64,000 nucleotides of DNA. Origin: Nilaparvata lugens. Taxonomy: Eukaryota; Arthropoda; Insecta; Hemiptera; Delphacidae. Shown here piece by piece: positions 1 to 13,424 of this stretch. Made by a program: the position numbers and the translations under genes. Position 1 is the first letter of the stretch. Each line of letters starts with the position of its first letter. The stretch spans positions 104,079,323 to 104,143,322 of the forward strand of contig NC_052518.1 in NCBI RefSeq assembly GCF_014356525.2, given 5' to 3'. The notes below the pieces were generated by a model that ran no database searches, was not told the origin of the DNA, and worked only from the letters and a program-made list of their open reading frames with translations.

Positions 1-110
1 AATGTCCCCAGATGTTTTTTCACACACAACGAAAGTAGTATACATATCAAATTCTTCAACCTGATTACGTATAACAGAAACATTATTCAAATGTTCCTCA
101 AACTTACTGA

Positions 111-1125
111 GGGCCGTTTGCACAGTGTAAGTTTAAGCTAAAGCTTAAACCAAGTCTGGATTTTTTTGGTTTTAAACTAAAATTCCGTTTGCACAGTATC
201 AGTTTAAACTCTGTATTGAGTTTAAACTCTGGGAAAGTTTAAACCTCCAAAGCAGGAAGTTTAAACCAAATAATTTGGATTAACTTGACATCTGTAAAGA
301 TTTGATGGGGAAACAGCTGATAGTAAATTATTTTTCGACGGTTGTTTTTAATTGCTTCTGTAGACGATAATCATTATTAATTTAGGTTATAGTGAATCAT
401 TATTTGAATGTAAAAATAATTATAATGGAGGAATTGATAGAAGTTTTTAATGCGATTGATAATGATGACTGCGAAGAAATTTTGAAACTGAGAAAAATTG
501 GGCAAAAAACAAATAATTTGAATTTCTGGGATAGAGAATTTTTTAACGGTTTTGCTTGAGTACAGCAACTGCCAATTTAGTATTTTGATTAAATAAACCA
601 CTTGATAGAAATTAAGACAATTTTTAACAGTGGTCTTCGATTAGAAAACATGTTTTTAATAACATATTACTGAGATATATTGCTTTTGAGAGATTTCTAA
701 TAAACGAGGAAGACCGTAGTAGATTCAAGCGTAACAAAATAACTTTTTTATCTTACATTCTAAAATATATTTTCTGGTGCCAACTAAACATAAGTTTTTA
801 AAGAATATCTTGATCGCTTTTCACTTTTATAACCGTACAGCTTACAGCTCTGTGGATTTTGAACAAGAACAAGAAAATACTAAAATAGTAGCTACATAAC
901 CTCAATTTACTGATGGTTTGTAAACAAATAACAAATTTCCTGTAAAAATCAGCCTTCCTGATATTATAAACGATGACATTCTATTACCAATTTAACGCTA
1001 AACTAGTTTTACTTGAACTGGATTAATAAATGCACTGAGAAAACCGATTCAAGTTTAAGCTTTCAGATTAACTTAAACTCGATTAACTTAATCGAGTTTA
1101 GCAATCTATACTGTGCAAACGGCCC
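111..1125. mobile_element. 1-kb TIR element, copy 1 (GGGCCGTTTGCACAGT family)
   Basis: The element opens with GGGCCGTTTGCACAGTGTAA and closes with the inverse, ACTGTGCAAACGGCCC. A second internal start (CCGTTTGCACAGTATCAG, about 185) sits close to the left end, so the terminal motif is duplicated subterminally. Many short GTTTAAAC-type palindromes lie near both ends. A near-identical copy occupies 55999-57019, and a decayed related piece starts near 43850. It contains a vestigial 44-codon reading frame (425-559). The flanking bases (TGA and TAA) do not give a clear target duplication. A non-autonomous Harbinger-type element is my best guess, based on style only. Confidence 0.75.
425..559 (+). 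pseudogene. vestigial 44-aa ORF inside TIR element
   Basis: This small ATG frame encodes an acidic N-terminus starting MEELIEVFNAID and ending near FWDREFFNGFA. The same frame is kept in the other copy of the element at 56318-56440, four residues shorter and with several substitutions. The shape (acidic start, then a Trp/Phe-rich stretch) recalls the N-terminus of Harbinger-type nucleases, but no catalytic region follows, only AT-rich sequence. I read it as the captured start of a lost transposase gene. A small real peptide cannot be excluded. Confidence 0.35.
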
Positions 1126-2194
1126 TAAAGAAACCCGCGTTGAGAATATTGTAGATTCAAAACCTATAACTATTTTTGCAAATTTATAGAGAACAATGAA
1201 CAAAACATTGCTTGTAGTGTAGAGAAACTGCTGATGCACTTATAACGAGAGTAGACTAGATTTGGTCTTTAGTAGCTACTGCACTAAGTTGTGTACAATA
1301 AATGAAGTAGCATTTACTTAAATTATTCGATAGAAACAAATGAAACTGATTTAAATTTTTCTGTAAATTTTAGTGCATTTTTTCAGCAAGAATACTTTGA
1401 AATAGTATTACTTATTTGATTTGAAGCATCACCTTATGCTTCTATTTTTCACGTGCTAATGATTCTAATCACTAAAATAATTACTTTTGTTCTACTTTTT
1501 GTACATTCTTTTTCATTGGTTACTGAATCGACTTTTGGATTTGAAGAGTTTTATTAATATTTTATTTCACTTCTCCATTTCTTTAATCATTATCTCTTTA
1601 TTGATTTCTCATTTCAACTTTTATAATTGACTGAATTTTATGAAAACATTTTTCCACATCATTCTCTCTATTTCTGATCATGCATTCTCATACTACTAAA
1701 TCTTCTTATAAATAGGTACTTCAGTGTAATTTCTTCGGAATAACTGAGTGTTTTCAACTTTCCTTGATACCTTGGAAAAGTGTTTTTTGCTCTTGCATTT
1801 CCATTTGACCTTTTTTGTGTATGAATTCATCTTCTTGATTGGAAATGCTACTGAATAGTTGCAAGGCATCGAAATTTAGTATGATGATCCTTTCAAAATT
1901 GGTGATCTCTCTCTGAGCATGTTGACTCTGCATGTCCGCAAAATCTGATTGAAGCTGAGAAACTGAAAAATTGGAAATTTACTCCAAAGATTGAAGTGAT
2001 TTGATTCTCGCAACATTGTGAGTAGACTCCTCTTCATAGAATATATTGTGCCACATGTATATTGATTGAGTTTGGAAGATTATTATCAGGGTTGCCCTAC
2101 ATTAATTTTCTTATATTAGCCTATTTTACTGTTTTAAGAATAATTAGGGACAGGATTTGAAATAATATAATACTGAATCCAAGCTTTTCATTAG
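1126..2194. other. intron, no recognisable feature
   Basis: AT-rich sequence between the first mobile element and the first exon. I see no repeat shared with the rest of the window and no coding frame. The pyrimidine-rich stretch just before 2195 ends in CATTAG and serves as the acceptor of the next exon. Confidence 0.5.
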
Positions 2195-2297
2195 GTTGAA
2201 ATCATATTTTAAACTGAGGAAATTATGTAGACTTTATAATTTTTATAGACGACTTCAACAATCTAATACAATTATTCTAAATAACTCTAATGACAAG
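2195..2297 (+). CDS. host gene, internal coding exon 1 (unknown product)
   Basis: A 103-bp exon with acceptor CTTTTCATTAG and donor GACAAG|GTGAGT, a strong consensus. It needs two bases from an upstream exon outside the window, then reads 34 codons with no stop and ends in phase 0. The peptide is basic and aromatic-rich (LKSYFKLRKLCRLYNF...) and then polar (NNSNDK). Its phase fits exon 3758-4057 exactly. No domain is recognised. The call rests on splice sites, open frame and phase agreement with the next exon; similarity could not be tested. Confidence 0.55.
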
Positions 2298-2697
2298 GTG
2301 AGTGGTGGAGAGGACTTTAAAGTACTAACTGCGCCTAATAAAGTATATTTTAATTTAATTTCAATGGCAGTTATTATTATGACTTCTTGGTTAGTTGTAA
2401 TGTAGGATTTGGGTAATTGAAATGTTTTGTTCTACATAATTTTCAGAAAATTGTCTCTGTAGTTTAATCTTATTTGTTCTGTGATTATAGTAGGTCCAAT
2501 GTACTGAAGGATAGACTTTAACTCTCAATTAACCATTTTTTTAATTGAAATTTTCTCTTGTTTGCTAACAAAATCTTTGATTCATAGTATAATAATTTGA
2601 AAAATTGCTAAGACCTGTCTACACATACCACACTGAAAGAAGAAGAAGAAATACTTGGAATATTTTATTCACTTGAAATGTTTTAAAAATTAACTAC

Positions 2698-3519
2698 TAT
2701 AGTGAGGTCCACGTTATAATGGCAGTGTAGGATTGACAATACCGTTGTTGTCCTTTTCTATCATACAACAAAACAGATAGCGCTATCTCTCTCTCGCTTT
2801 TCAATGTTGTCTGTTTTCCAGAAGATTTCATTTTTTCTTTTGACAGTGACTGTACAAAAGTAGACAAACAATTCTCAGCCGCCATTTTTTTTGTTCATTC
2901 AATCAAAATACTTTAGTACACAAGTCGTATGATTGATTTAAAATGTATTTTGAAACACAAATTAAAATACCTGAAATGACATTTTAAAAGTTGATAACTA
3001 CCATCTCAAAAAACAACCAAATCTCATCCTAGACTTTATTCATGCTTCAGTTAGCTCACACGTATAGGTTAGACCTACTCGTACAGGTATAAATAATATT
3101 GAAAGGCTATTTCAGAATTATTTCCATTCAAATTACTTATTTTTAATAGGATTTCTATTATTTTCAAATGAAATTGGAATAGAATACCTACCAAATAACT
3201 TAATTTCTGTTGATTTGAAATTCAGATTACTGTATCACAGCTTTTTAAATTAGCCGCCATTTCAGGTTTGTATAAAAATAAAATCTGATCTCAGTAATGG
3301 AAGCAAATTTTTGAATCAAATTATGAAAATATATATATTCTTGATTAATTTGATATTAAATGTATTATTTTATCAAGGAAATGGTAATTATTATTAGATC
3401 AAATTTAATGGGATGAATTGAGTAACAGCTGTGTACACACTCAGTGGCAAAATGGAGAGATTTGGCAACGTTTTTCTCCTATCTTTCTTCACTGCCATTA
3501 TAACGTGAACCTCACTATA
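2698..3519. mobile_element. MITE family M1 (GTGAGGTCCACGTTATAATGGC), copy a
   Basis: Left end TATAGTGAGGTCCACGTTAT and right end ATAACGTGAACCTCACTATA are inverted copies, so the element is about 822 bp with TATA at both borders, as expected for TA-targeting elements. Its interior matches the copy at 46373-47214 almost along the whole length (for instance the ACAAAACAGATAGC region). No transposase frame is present. At least seven further members of the same TIR family lie in this window. Confidence 0.85.
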
Positions 3520-3757
3520 GCAGTCTATTTTTAAACCTTTTAGATTTGAAAGTTACTTTGACAACGAGATCATTCGGCTCGTTATCGAAATAATATTTTT
3601 CTCATGATATATTGTGTTTTACATTTTATTGTCTGATTCTATATTATTTTCCAATTGCAATGTTAGATAGAACATTATTCGAGCTCATGATTTTGAATGA
3701 ATTCTATCCTGTGATTATTTATTTATGTATTTATTTTTCCTATCAGGTCTATTTCAG

Positions 3758-4057
3758 AGCCTCAGTCCAAACAGATATTCTGTTTACCAAAAATCCTACA
3801 GTCCTGATTCAACAAGTAGCTCCCTTGACTGCAGTAGCTTTAGGAATAGTAAAGTGCTATTATCTCCCAAAATAGCTGAGCTTCGTCGCAGAACTTATAG
3901 AAAAAGTAAGAGGTCTCCTCCTCCTGGAATAAATATAGAATTTCCTAGTAGAGAAAATTTATGTCACACTTGCAAAGAAGTTATTGATGTTGGAAGAAAA
4001 CCCGATCGATCCCAAATCATTCATGACAGTTCTATTGAGTTTGATGCCGAAGAAATG
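3758..4057 (+). CDS. host gene, coding exon 2 (Ser/Pro-rich, unknown product)
   Basis: The 300-bp exon has acceptor TCTATTTCAG|AGC and donor GAAATG|GTGTGA. It is exactly 100 codons, phase 0 at both ends, so it joins directly to exon 2195-2297. The peptide begins SLSPNRYSVYQKSYSPDSTS and is Ser-rich. A very basic stretch (ELRRRTYRKSKRSPPPG, about residues 47-63) follows, then a CHTCKE pair of cysteines near residue 75 and an acidic end (EFDAEEM). The basic Ser/Pro part looks like a regulated, disordered segment with possible phosphorylation sites. An alternative acceptor 11 bp upstream (after 3746) would change the entry phase. No family is recognised. Confidence 0.65.
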
Positions 4058-7000
4058 GTGTGAACTAAAAAATTATCTGATTCTATTAACTAGTTTTATC
4101 CGAAAAGATGTGAAATTTCTATTATTGAAATCACTATCCTATGGAGTAACTGTGGTACTTTTCTGGAAGTTATGTTATGTTGAATGATTGAGTAAATGAA
4201 TAGAAGAGATCAACTTTGATTGATAATGAGAAATCACTTTTTGTTCACCTACTTCCTAAAGTTGAATTCATCAATGCCAAATTGATTGAATCGTGTTTTT
4301 GAATAACATGGAAAATGATAACATGATAACATGATTTTCATGAGGTCTCCAGTAGTTAGGAGCGTTTTTCATAACTAGTAATGCTCAAAATCATAAGCCA
4401 GGAACTCAGTTTGAAATAAAAATTGATGGTTTTAACTGAAACTTATCATTCATTCATCAATCATGTCTCTTATATCATATTTTCTATAACATCAACATCA
4501 TTCTATCTCTCTTCATTCACGTGATCACCTGAATATTTTCATTTTAATTCTTGACTAACTTGAAAAATTTGCTACAATTTAAAAAAAAATTGTGTAGGAG
4601 TGTCTGAGACTAGGTTTTAGCGCAAATTCTCAACCGCGGTTCTTTGAAAAACAAAATAATTCTTGAAAGTTGAAAAACATCAGAGTACGGTATAGGGTTT
4701 GCTTCTATATCTTGTATTCTATATAAGAAGTTGCATATCTTTTGCCAATGTATTTCATTTTAGAATTTATGTCAAATAATATTAGGTATGGCATATCTAT
4801 TTATATAGTTATATTATTGTGTAGCGCAGATTTAAATCTGAATTATAAATATTGACGAGCTTCTGATGCAAAGAAATTAGGCTGTGTAATTGAGAATTAG
4901 TTTAGACTTCTTTGCATCACATTAAACATTTTTGACTTTACTTAGGTTCAGTATTGAATTACTTTGATTCAGTATTGGAAATCTTTTTACATTTTTATTA
5001 AATATAGTGAACGAATTTTTATAAATATTTTTGACGCTTAACTTGTTGAATGTTTCAATTAAATTAGGAAGAGCAATTATATGAGGGGTATTTTCAGATG
5101 TAGTTTAGATCCGATAGTTATTTTTTGTCCCATAAGTCATGTATGTTTATCAAGTTAAAATCAATGCTTAGAAGCTTCAAAGTCAGGAACACCCGAATTG
5201 AATTTACAAAATTGTAGTTTTGGATCTAACTCGAAAAAATAATCTTTCATTTCCAAATAATTACCTTTCCAAATAGAGATTGTCCCATGAAAGGTGTAAC
5301 AGTCGAAGACTATGGATTCTACATGAAGTTCGCAACAAAAAATATCCTGTAAAACTATCTTATATCGACTCAAGTTTTGGATATTTTTAAATAGACTCAC
5401 TCACCATCATTAAAACGTTAATAAATAGAAGACTTTCAGGATATGGTTGTAGAGAGGAAGGAATTTCCAATAAGATTCATATAATTTGTTCCTTTGACGT
5501 TTTTGAAATTTTTATGTGCTCTCAAAGTTGAAAAAATACATTGGTGGAGTTCAAAGCCTAAATTCAAACGGTTTTTTTCGATTATTTCAGGGTTACAATA
5601 TATATTCAAAAATAGGAGAACTTCTCCATTTTATAAGCTTGTAAGGAAAATTTCAATACTAAGGTACGGTAATGAAAACTGCAAAAATATCAAAAATTAA
5701 TTATTTAATAATAATTTATTTTAAAAATCCATAGATTTTAAATAATAAGATTGATTTAAGAATTGGACAGGTTTTGTTGCAAATTGTATGTAGAGTCGTG
5801 GTCTTGGGGTGTTACACCTATCTGTCGATAATACGTTCAACGAAAATAGAAATTAAAAACAAATTGTTTCACAACGGCTCTATTTAAATCAATTAAGCCA
5901 TTTGATCAGTTTTTCCATAATATTCTCCCTCGGTCAATATCTTTTGGATAATATTCTCTATGTAATATCTATATTTTTAATAGTCTAATGCTATAAACAT
6001 GAAATACCTAATGATGTGATGCTATTTTATTGATCATATTTTTGGTAGTATATATTTTTCGGAAGTAGTTTTGTATACGGGAAAGGATGCTGGTTTGTTG
6101 AATGGTATAATAGAGTTTAGTGTATTGTGCAATTGATGAAAATTTCTTGAGGAACTCAAAATTTCTTTGTTTTTGTGTTTGTACCGGTTAAACTTGAAAT
6201 AAGAATACGACATAGACATTTCGTTGTTCATGGCATAGCCTGGAATACTCTCTTCTATTAATGGAATAATTCACAACAAATGAAATCTTGTATTAAAACA
6301 AATAAGTCCTATGACACATTAATCAATGCTGTTCAACAACTATTCTTGAAAGGAACATTATTATTTTATAAATTCATTTTGTTGAAAAAGCTTGAATCTA
6401 TCCCATGATCTGCTCAAACATAAGTAGGTCTAAATATTTTTAAATGTTCCACAATTATTTCAAATTAACATAGTCATCAATTTTACTTCATCATGTTTAT
6501 ATTGAGGGTCAATATCCTTCATGAAAATCTTTGAGTGTAGGCCTACTTGATCAATCAATTTATTACAATTTTTTGATTCTTTTGCTATATTTTTCATGAT
6601 TATTTTCATTTTTTTTATGGATAGTTGACTCAAACCCCTGTTCTATTAACTAAATTAATTCTAAATTTCCGAAACTCAAGAAATTTTCATCCTTAGCATT
6701 ATGAAGATTTCAAGCTCTAGACTGGACTAATGTGGATACGGTATTGAGTGATGAATTTGAATGTTTCTCCGCGAATTGAACTCATTTGAATTTATTTTTC
6801 TATAGATCAATTCAAAATCGTATACTATTTGTGTGCCAAAGTATAATCAATTCCTAGTCAATAAGATTGAGTTAATCATGCTATTCCATCTAATGTACCT
6901 TTGAAAACGTTCTGTTCTCAAGTTGCTTATACAATGTTCGAATTTTGGATTTAGAGGATCATAATGTTTTTTGCTATTCCTTGAACTTTCAGTGTGTCTT

Positions 7001-7085
7001 CAATCTTTTCTCCATTTCTATCAGTTCTAGAACCTAAATTCTAAAAATGAGAAATTGAATCTTCAATCGAAGTTTTTTATTCTAA
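4058..7085. other. first part of a 12-kb intron
   Basis: AT-rich non-coding sequence with no element I can delimit. One small candidate exon lies at 5591-5640 (acceptor ATTATTTCAG, donor CTT|GTAAGG, 50 bp). It could follow exon 3758-4057 in phase, but it leaves two bases over, which no downstream exon accepts, so I do not annotate it as coding. Confidence 0.4.
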
Positions 7086-7175
7086 ATAGTGTAAGAGAGT
7101 CAGGATTAATAGTCTAAGAAAGTCAGGATTAATAGTGTAAGAAAGTCAGGATTAATAGTGTAAGAAAGTCAGGCT
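7086..7175. repeat. 23-bp tandem repeat, about 4 copies
   Basis: The unit AGTGTAAGAAAGTCAGGAT plus TAAT is repeated about four times with few changes (one copy GTCTAAG, one GTAAGAGAG). A simple intronic minisatellite. Confidence 0.85.
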
Positions 7176-7849
7176 AATATGCATGCGATTTTAAGGATTC
7201 TAAATAGCTTAGGCATTTCAAAATATTGAAAATTTTCAATAGAATAGGCATTCCAAGAGGACCCAATAATTTCAATCAATCCCGATTTCTTATTATTATT
7301 ATTATCCATGTGATTTAATGAAACATCTATCATCGATTTCAATCAAAGTCTATTATTGTTGTGGAAAATATGTGTAGGGAAGTTGGTAGTTGATAATTAT
7401 TTCATTAACTAGTGTTGTTGATGTTAAAAATAGGCTGTTATATGAATACAGCGCGTCTTATCTTAGGGTTGCAGTGGGAGTTTTAGATTAGATTGCTAAA
7501 GGTAGTACGGTTGTTTTCTTCAGTGGATATTCCATTTTATAAGTTATCCATTAACAAAAATAATTATCAATTCCTTTACCGATACTTCAATTTTTTTTTC
7601 AATTCTCATTGAAACTTAGAATCTTCCTATCAGATTCTTGACTTATGCTATAGAAACTAATGAGAATAATACTTATCTACGCTTTAATTGAACAACTATT
7701 TTTTCAAGACTACATTCTATAATAATGCGGACTTCCTCTTATGCAATAGCATACTAAATGATGATATCACATTGAGTGACAATGAATGCTATTCTTTGTT
7801 GAGTTTTAAAGTATTTTGATGCGTTTTTTAATTGAATTCACTGGAGAAA

Positions 7850-8600
7850 AATATGAAAGGAAAAATTTCCTCAGGTGTATAACTTGAAATTTTGGAAATT
7901 TGGTAACAGCGCATTAGAAGGATGGAATTATAGAAATGTTGTACATTTATGGGGGAAAAATATGTAAGGAAAAATTTCCTCAGGTGCAGAACTTGAAATT
8001 TTGGAAATTTGGTAACAGCGCATTAGAAGGATGGTATTATAGAAATGTTGTAATTTTACTGGAGAAAAATTTCCTCAGGTGCATAACTTGAAATTTTGGA
8101 AATTTGGTAACAGCGCATTAGAAGGATGTAATTATAGAAAGGTTGTAAATTTACTGGAGACATTATATGAAAGGAAAAATTTCCTGGGGTGCATAACTAG
8201 AATTTTTGGAAGTTTGGTAACAGCGCATTAAAAGGATGTAATTACAGAAAGGTTGTTAATTTACTGGAGATATTATAAAAATGAAAGGAAAAATTTCCTC
8301 AGCTGCATCACTTGAAATTTTGGAAATTTGGCAACAGCGCATTAAAAGGATGGAGATATAGAAATGTTGTTAACTTACTGGGTAAATAAATGTAAGGAAA
8401 AATTTCCTCAGGTGCATAACTTGAAATTTTGGAAATTTGGTAACAGCGCATTAAAAGGATGGATTTATAGAAAGGTTGTAAATTTACTGGAGACATTATA
8501 TGAAAAGAAAAATTTCCTGGGGTGCATAACTAGAATTTTGAAAAGTTTGCAACAGCGCATTAAAAGGATGAAATTATGCAAAGGTTTTTTGTGGCATGTG
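7850..8600. repeat. 109-bp tandem array, 7 copies
   Basis: The marker GTAACAGCGCATTA recurs at about 7903, 8012, 8107, 8217, 8331, 8440 and 8549, so the period is about 109 bp with one short copy (95 bp). Each unit also holds GGAAAAATTTCCTCAGG and CTTGAAATTTTGGAAATT. Copies differ by point changes (TCAGG or TGGGG; AGAAGG or AAAAGG). Short open frames across it are by-products of the repeat. The spacing and unit length rule out a CRISPR array. Confidence 0.9.
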
Positions 8601-10591
8601 CAAGATGTATAATAATACTATTTCATGACACTCTCCACTGCAATCCATAATGTTGATGTTCTGTATTTAGAATTACTAGGTGTAATGTAGTAAGTAGATG
8701 TTGATAAGATACTGGCACAAAAACATTTCCAAACTGACATAGTTCTCAAAGTCTGGTTCAATAATCTCCATCTTTACTGTATTTCTAATTATCAGTTACA
8801 TAACTGTGATTGATTACCGAATACGCTTGTCACCATATTTGAAAATATGGCCACAGATATTCTAAAAATAATCGTCTCTAAATGTAGTTTGTAGCTAGCT
8901 ATATGTACACCCTCAAAACGCTTATTATGACAAGGTTTACATAAATTCTCTTGTGTAGTTGGAAAATATATGTCTGTATGTTGTATTTATGTGCTTTGAT
9001 GAGATTTTAACTTTAAAACTTTATCATTATTAATCAATAAACTTGTTGTCAGCATTTGTCTATGGTTTAATTATTACCATGAGGCATTATGATTCCATCC
9101 TTAGTTTCGTTCAAGATTTTAAATATTAGTTGCATTTGTTCTCAATTTTTTTATTCAGTTTCTATTGTATTAAGGTACGTTTTCTCCTGTAATCCCTAAT
9201 AATAGAGCAAACATTTCCAAAACTGAGCAGCATGATCCAACTCTTCCAAATTTTGAATCTCCTAGATTTCCACCATGAAATCAAACAAGCAATCCAAAGG
9301 GGACCTCTGTACATGATCAGAACATCCATGTATACAGTATAAAACTGTTCAAGCCATCACGATTTTATTTATGTTGACATTCCACAACAAATTATTGTTA
9401 CTTCTTTTGTTTTGTTCTTGCCTTTACTTATTAACTATATTTAAGTTGTTTTGTTATTGTAGTTTAAATTATTATATTTGGAAGCTTTCTTGCTATTCAT
9501 CTGCTGCTGAATTATAACAATCGATGCAATTTGAAGTTTGGATAGCACATATATATTTTTAAATAATAGTTCAAGCTTTAATCACTTAATCAACACTGCT
9601 GTATTGTATTTATGCGTATTCAAAATGTCTTTTCTGCAGCTATTTTTAGGTAACTTCGATTGCATTCAACTGCTTAAAAGCTCATTAGTTTTTCTGCGAT
9701 TTGGTTAGAGTATATATTTGAAAGCATGGAATTATTATGAGAATCAGTAAAAGTAGAGATACGAAAATCAATTCTCTTTAAAGTGAATTGATTTTGGTAA
9801 ATGACAAAATTAATGAAGGGCTTGAGAATATTGTGCTTGAATATGGTAGATAAATTTTAACATGATTATCTACTACAAAACTATCTACACATTCAAGTTT
9901 ACTAATAAAATTCTTTCATCTTTTTGATAATGGACGTAATGTTATCTGTGTATTTCACTTGGTATTCGGGTAACATGAGTCATTTTCTTGAGCCAAGTTT
10001 CAATTTCGATTGAATCTATTTCGCAGATTACTGGATTACCTTGAATGACCAAATCATTTCCCCTGTATGGAATTTATGTTATAATTACAAGTTCAGAAGT
10101 CGAAAAGTTAAAGTACTTTAAATAAAACTTTTGTCTAATGTAATAGTTACCTAACCTGGATATTAACTCCCTTCCTAAACTATTGAAATAATATCCTGGG
10201 TAATATCATAGTATTTTACAGTAAAAATGAGACTTCTTGAAAAAATCACATAAATATATTTTGTTGAAGGTTGAAATCATTTAAATTTCAATGAAACTTC
10301 AATTGTCATAATAGGCGACGAATGATAATATGGAAAATAACTATTAACCTTGTAATATTTTTTAAATTATACACAACTATTTCTGATATTTATGCCAATC
10401 TCAAGTGTTCTTTTTAATATAATATGATTTAAATCGATGTCAATCAAAATTTAAAAGATTTTCAATTTGGCTTTTAACAATTTTAGATATAAATCCATTT
10501 GCAAAAATTAATGTTCTCAAGCTTAACTTTAGAATACATTTGATTATTTTTTATACCCTGAAGTGAATTTCAATACTAAGAATACATTAAC
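8601..10591. other. intron, no recognisable feature
   Basis: AT-rich intronic sequence without clear repeats, coding frames or element ends. Confidence 0.45.
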
Positions 10592-11198
10592 AACTACGAC
10601 AGTGGCGAGGCGTGGAATACCGGTCCACTCCACCGGTCATCGCAGTTGGTCCCCCCCCCTCACTCGAGTGGCTCCTCTGGGAAATGTTAGAAATACTAGC
10701 AAATTGCTGACTTTTGGAGTAACTGAAAATTTTCCTTTGAACTGAAATACAAAAGACAGAGAACTGAGAGACAGAGAACTGAGAAGAATTCTCTCCAATT
10801 ACACCTCTTGTATAATTTTCAGTGCATACTCACTACCAACGTGGATAGACCAACGATGGATAAAGGGCAAAACGCGACAACGACCAAAATAATGGGGACT
10901 AATATGATTCATACACTCGATCTAATTCAGGGAAAATCAAAATACAAATTAATTGAAATGGAATCGTCCAATGAATAATAAGTGGTATGAAAATATATAG
11001 TGTGCTTGTGTAGTATTGTGAAAAGGTAAGATTAATTAAGTTGCCATTAAATTGCCACATTGTTAGAATTAATTATCTAGAGTTGATAAATTTAGGTACA
11101 ATATAAGTTGAATAAGATGAGTCATGCCTTTACTTCTTGATCTTTGAGCCAATTTCTCAGTCACTGTGTTGTAGAAGTAAATTTTTCTTTCAGCAGTA

Positions 11199-13237
11199 TT
11201 AGTAGTTCCTTTTCAATGGAAAGAATAGCTCAAGCGATCTTCCGTCTGTGTTGATCTTTTGTATGTATGGATGCGTTTTAGTGCTGAAAAACTGCGCTCG
11301 ACTGAGGCTGTTGTTGCTGGGATCGTGCAAATTAATTTGCCAATTTGAATATTTCCGAAAATGAACTATCCTATCCTTCCTTTTTGAAAAACTTAATTCG
11401 TGAGGAGCTTTATGAAAGTTTTTGGTTTTATAAAATACAAGAAGCTCATGTTTCAATCTTTGGCAATCAAAGAATTTTGGATAATTTTGTGTCAGTTCAA
11501 GAAGTAGGTGATCTGGAAATTTTTCAGTTGCAGAAAAGGTAGTGAAATGATTTTTATAATAGGTCAAAAAATGTGAGATTTTTCATAGAGGAAAATCTAC
11601 TGGTAATGTGACCTATAAGATTGTCAATTACAGCAAAGTATAACCTCCGATATTTGTCTTTTGGCGTGACATCGACATTGTCCCTTTCCCGTCAACTCTT
11701 CGTAGCAGGGGATTCACCCATCTCGGAAACTGTCCTCTTCCACGCCAGTTCAAAACCTACTTCCTCGCCCTCACATGATTCACTCTTATCACTTTCTGTA
11801 GTTTCACAGGGAGAAGCCCCTTACGAGCAATTTGTAGCTCATTTTTAAACTCACGGACAACATTCAAGCACGTGACAACGTCCAAATTTTCGGATTGGAG
11901 CACTTTAAAAAGAAAACCTGTACGCCCAAGTAACGGTGTGAACAAATTCAGGAAGACCACGGTTTGAAATGTTTCCAAAAAAAAAGACAAACCCTTGAGC
12001 TGCACACCTTTGTCTGCCTGACTCCTTTCCAGGCGCCATCAGTGTTTTCATGGATTTTAGAGAAAAAATCGATTATTTGTTCCCTATATTCCTTTACTAC
12101 AATAACTAGACGGAATGAGAAACACCATCTGGTGGGAGCAAATGACGGGATAGGTTTTTTTAGATGTTCCTGAAGTGTGTAATGGGATTTGAATGTGGAA
12201 ATGCCATTTAATGTCGAAAAAAATATTACCCTCTGAGATGTCATTCATCCCTAAATTTAAAACGTGTGCGTAGCAGTGAGTTCCAGTACTTTTGTTTGAA
12301 GCCCAGATAAGTGACCCGTCATAAGTTTGGCCAACAAACTTGTCTTTGAAATTGAATTTATCCATTGTATTATTGATCAGCCGTACGAACGCCGTGAACC
12401 CAACGAACCTCTCCCTTACTTCCCCCCCCCCATTAACATATCGAAGCACCGTTGTTAGCTGCGATCGACTTCTGACATCAGATGTTTCGTCTAACATTAT
12501 TGATACAAACTCAGTGTGTTCTATTTCACTCTTAATTTCCTCCACTAAAACGTCACTTATCGTATGAATTAAATCGTTCTGAATATCACTAGATGTGCCT
12601 TCAAAAACTGAAGAGCTTTCGAGATGCTCACTCAAGTCCGGTATGTAATCTTGAAACTAACGTTTCAATATAGTTACCCCTATTTAATGATTCAGCCGAC
12701 TCAACATGACCTCGAAAAGGTAGTTCTTGTTTACCGAGAAAACACGTTACATCAGTTAAAATTTTCCAAATTTTCCCATTCTTTTTCACTCTTTGATTGT
12801 GTAAAGAGTTGCTAACTCGCAAAGATTTATCTAGACTTTCGTCGATTATTTGCTTCCCGAAATTATAGAGAGCAACAACGCTTTGTAAATGATGCTCCGA
12901 TTTTTCGTGTGACTGATCTGCTAACACCATTTAAATTATTATAGCCTGAAGAATTCCAGACACTCTTTTGATTAGAGAACAACATACACGGCCAGCAAAA
13001 GAGTTTTGATAACGATTCACATCCACAAAGCTATTTATAAGACTCGTATGTTGCAATTGTGAAGTGCCGGGTATATGCCCTACCTCTCTCTGTGACTGAA
13101 GAAGTTAAATTTTTAAGAGATGGACATGGCCGACCTTTCTGTACAACAAGGAGTTTGCGTTCGAAAGGCAGTGATCCGAATGGCATTTTTTTCAAATTAA
13201 TTATACTGTTTACTTCTTCCACTTCCACTTCCTCCAT
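11199..13237 (-). pseudogene. hAT transposase, TTF-finger/DUF4371 type (ZMYM1-like), broken
   Basis: The gene reads from high to low coordinates. 13031-13237 holds the pre-finger region (KGRPCPSL, ERGRAYTRHF), typical of the TTF-type zinc-finger lead. 12628-12930 holds a helical region with FRGHVESAESLNRGNYIE. 12084-12635 holds the first RNase-H-like part, with FVSIMLDETSDVRSRSQLT and FVGQTYDGS, then CYAHVLNLGMND. 11757-12244 contains a TRW motif and the insertion domain. 11220-11345 contains the dimerisation core PATTASVERSFSALKRIHTY, in a different frame from the piece before it. Several stops and frame changes separate the blocks, so no functional protein can be made. In living relatives this enzyme cuts and pastes the element through its TIRs. 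Confidence 0.88.
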
Positions 13238-13424
13238 GGTTCACACTTCAGACTTCACATTCACTAATTCATGCACATGAAACACTCCCAAAAACTGTAA
13301 AACTACGACTACTTTATCAACTCATTTCATAACTATTATTTATAATATAAAGGATATCATTCCGTTATTATATGTAATTAAAGAAATGTATGTATCTTGG
13401 TTTAAGTGCAGTACCATATACTTA

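Noticed and set aside
2697..2885. 62-codon minus-strand frame
   Set aside because: Lies within M1 MITE copy a and starts in its interior; the related copy g does not preserve it.
5591..5640. Candidate 50-bp exon (ATTATTTCAG .. GTAAGG)
   Set aside because: Its phase fits the exon before but leaves two bases that no visible downstream exon accepts; too short to judge.
7850..8600. CRISPR-like regular repeats
   Set aside because: Units are 109 bp and continuous with no unique spacers, in a eukaryotic intron. It is a tandem array.
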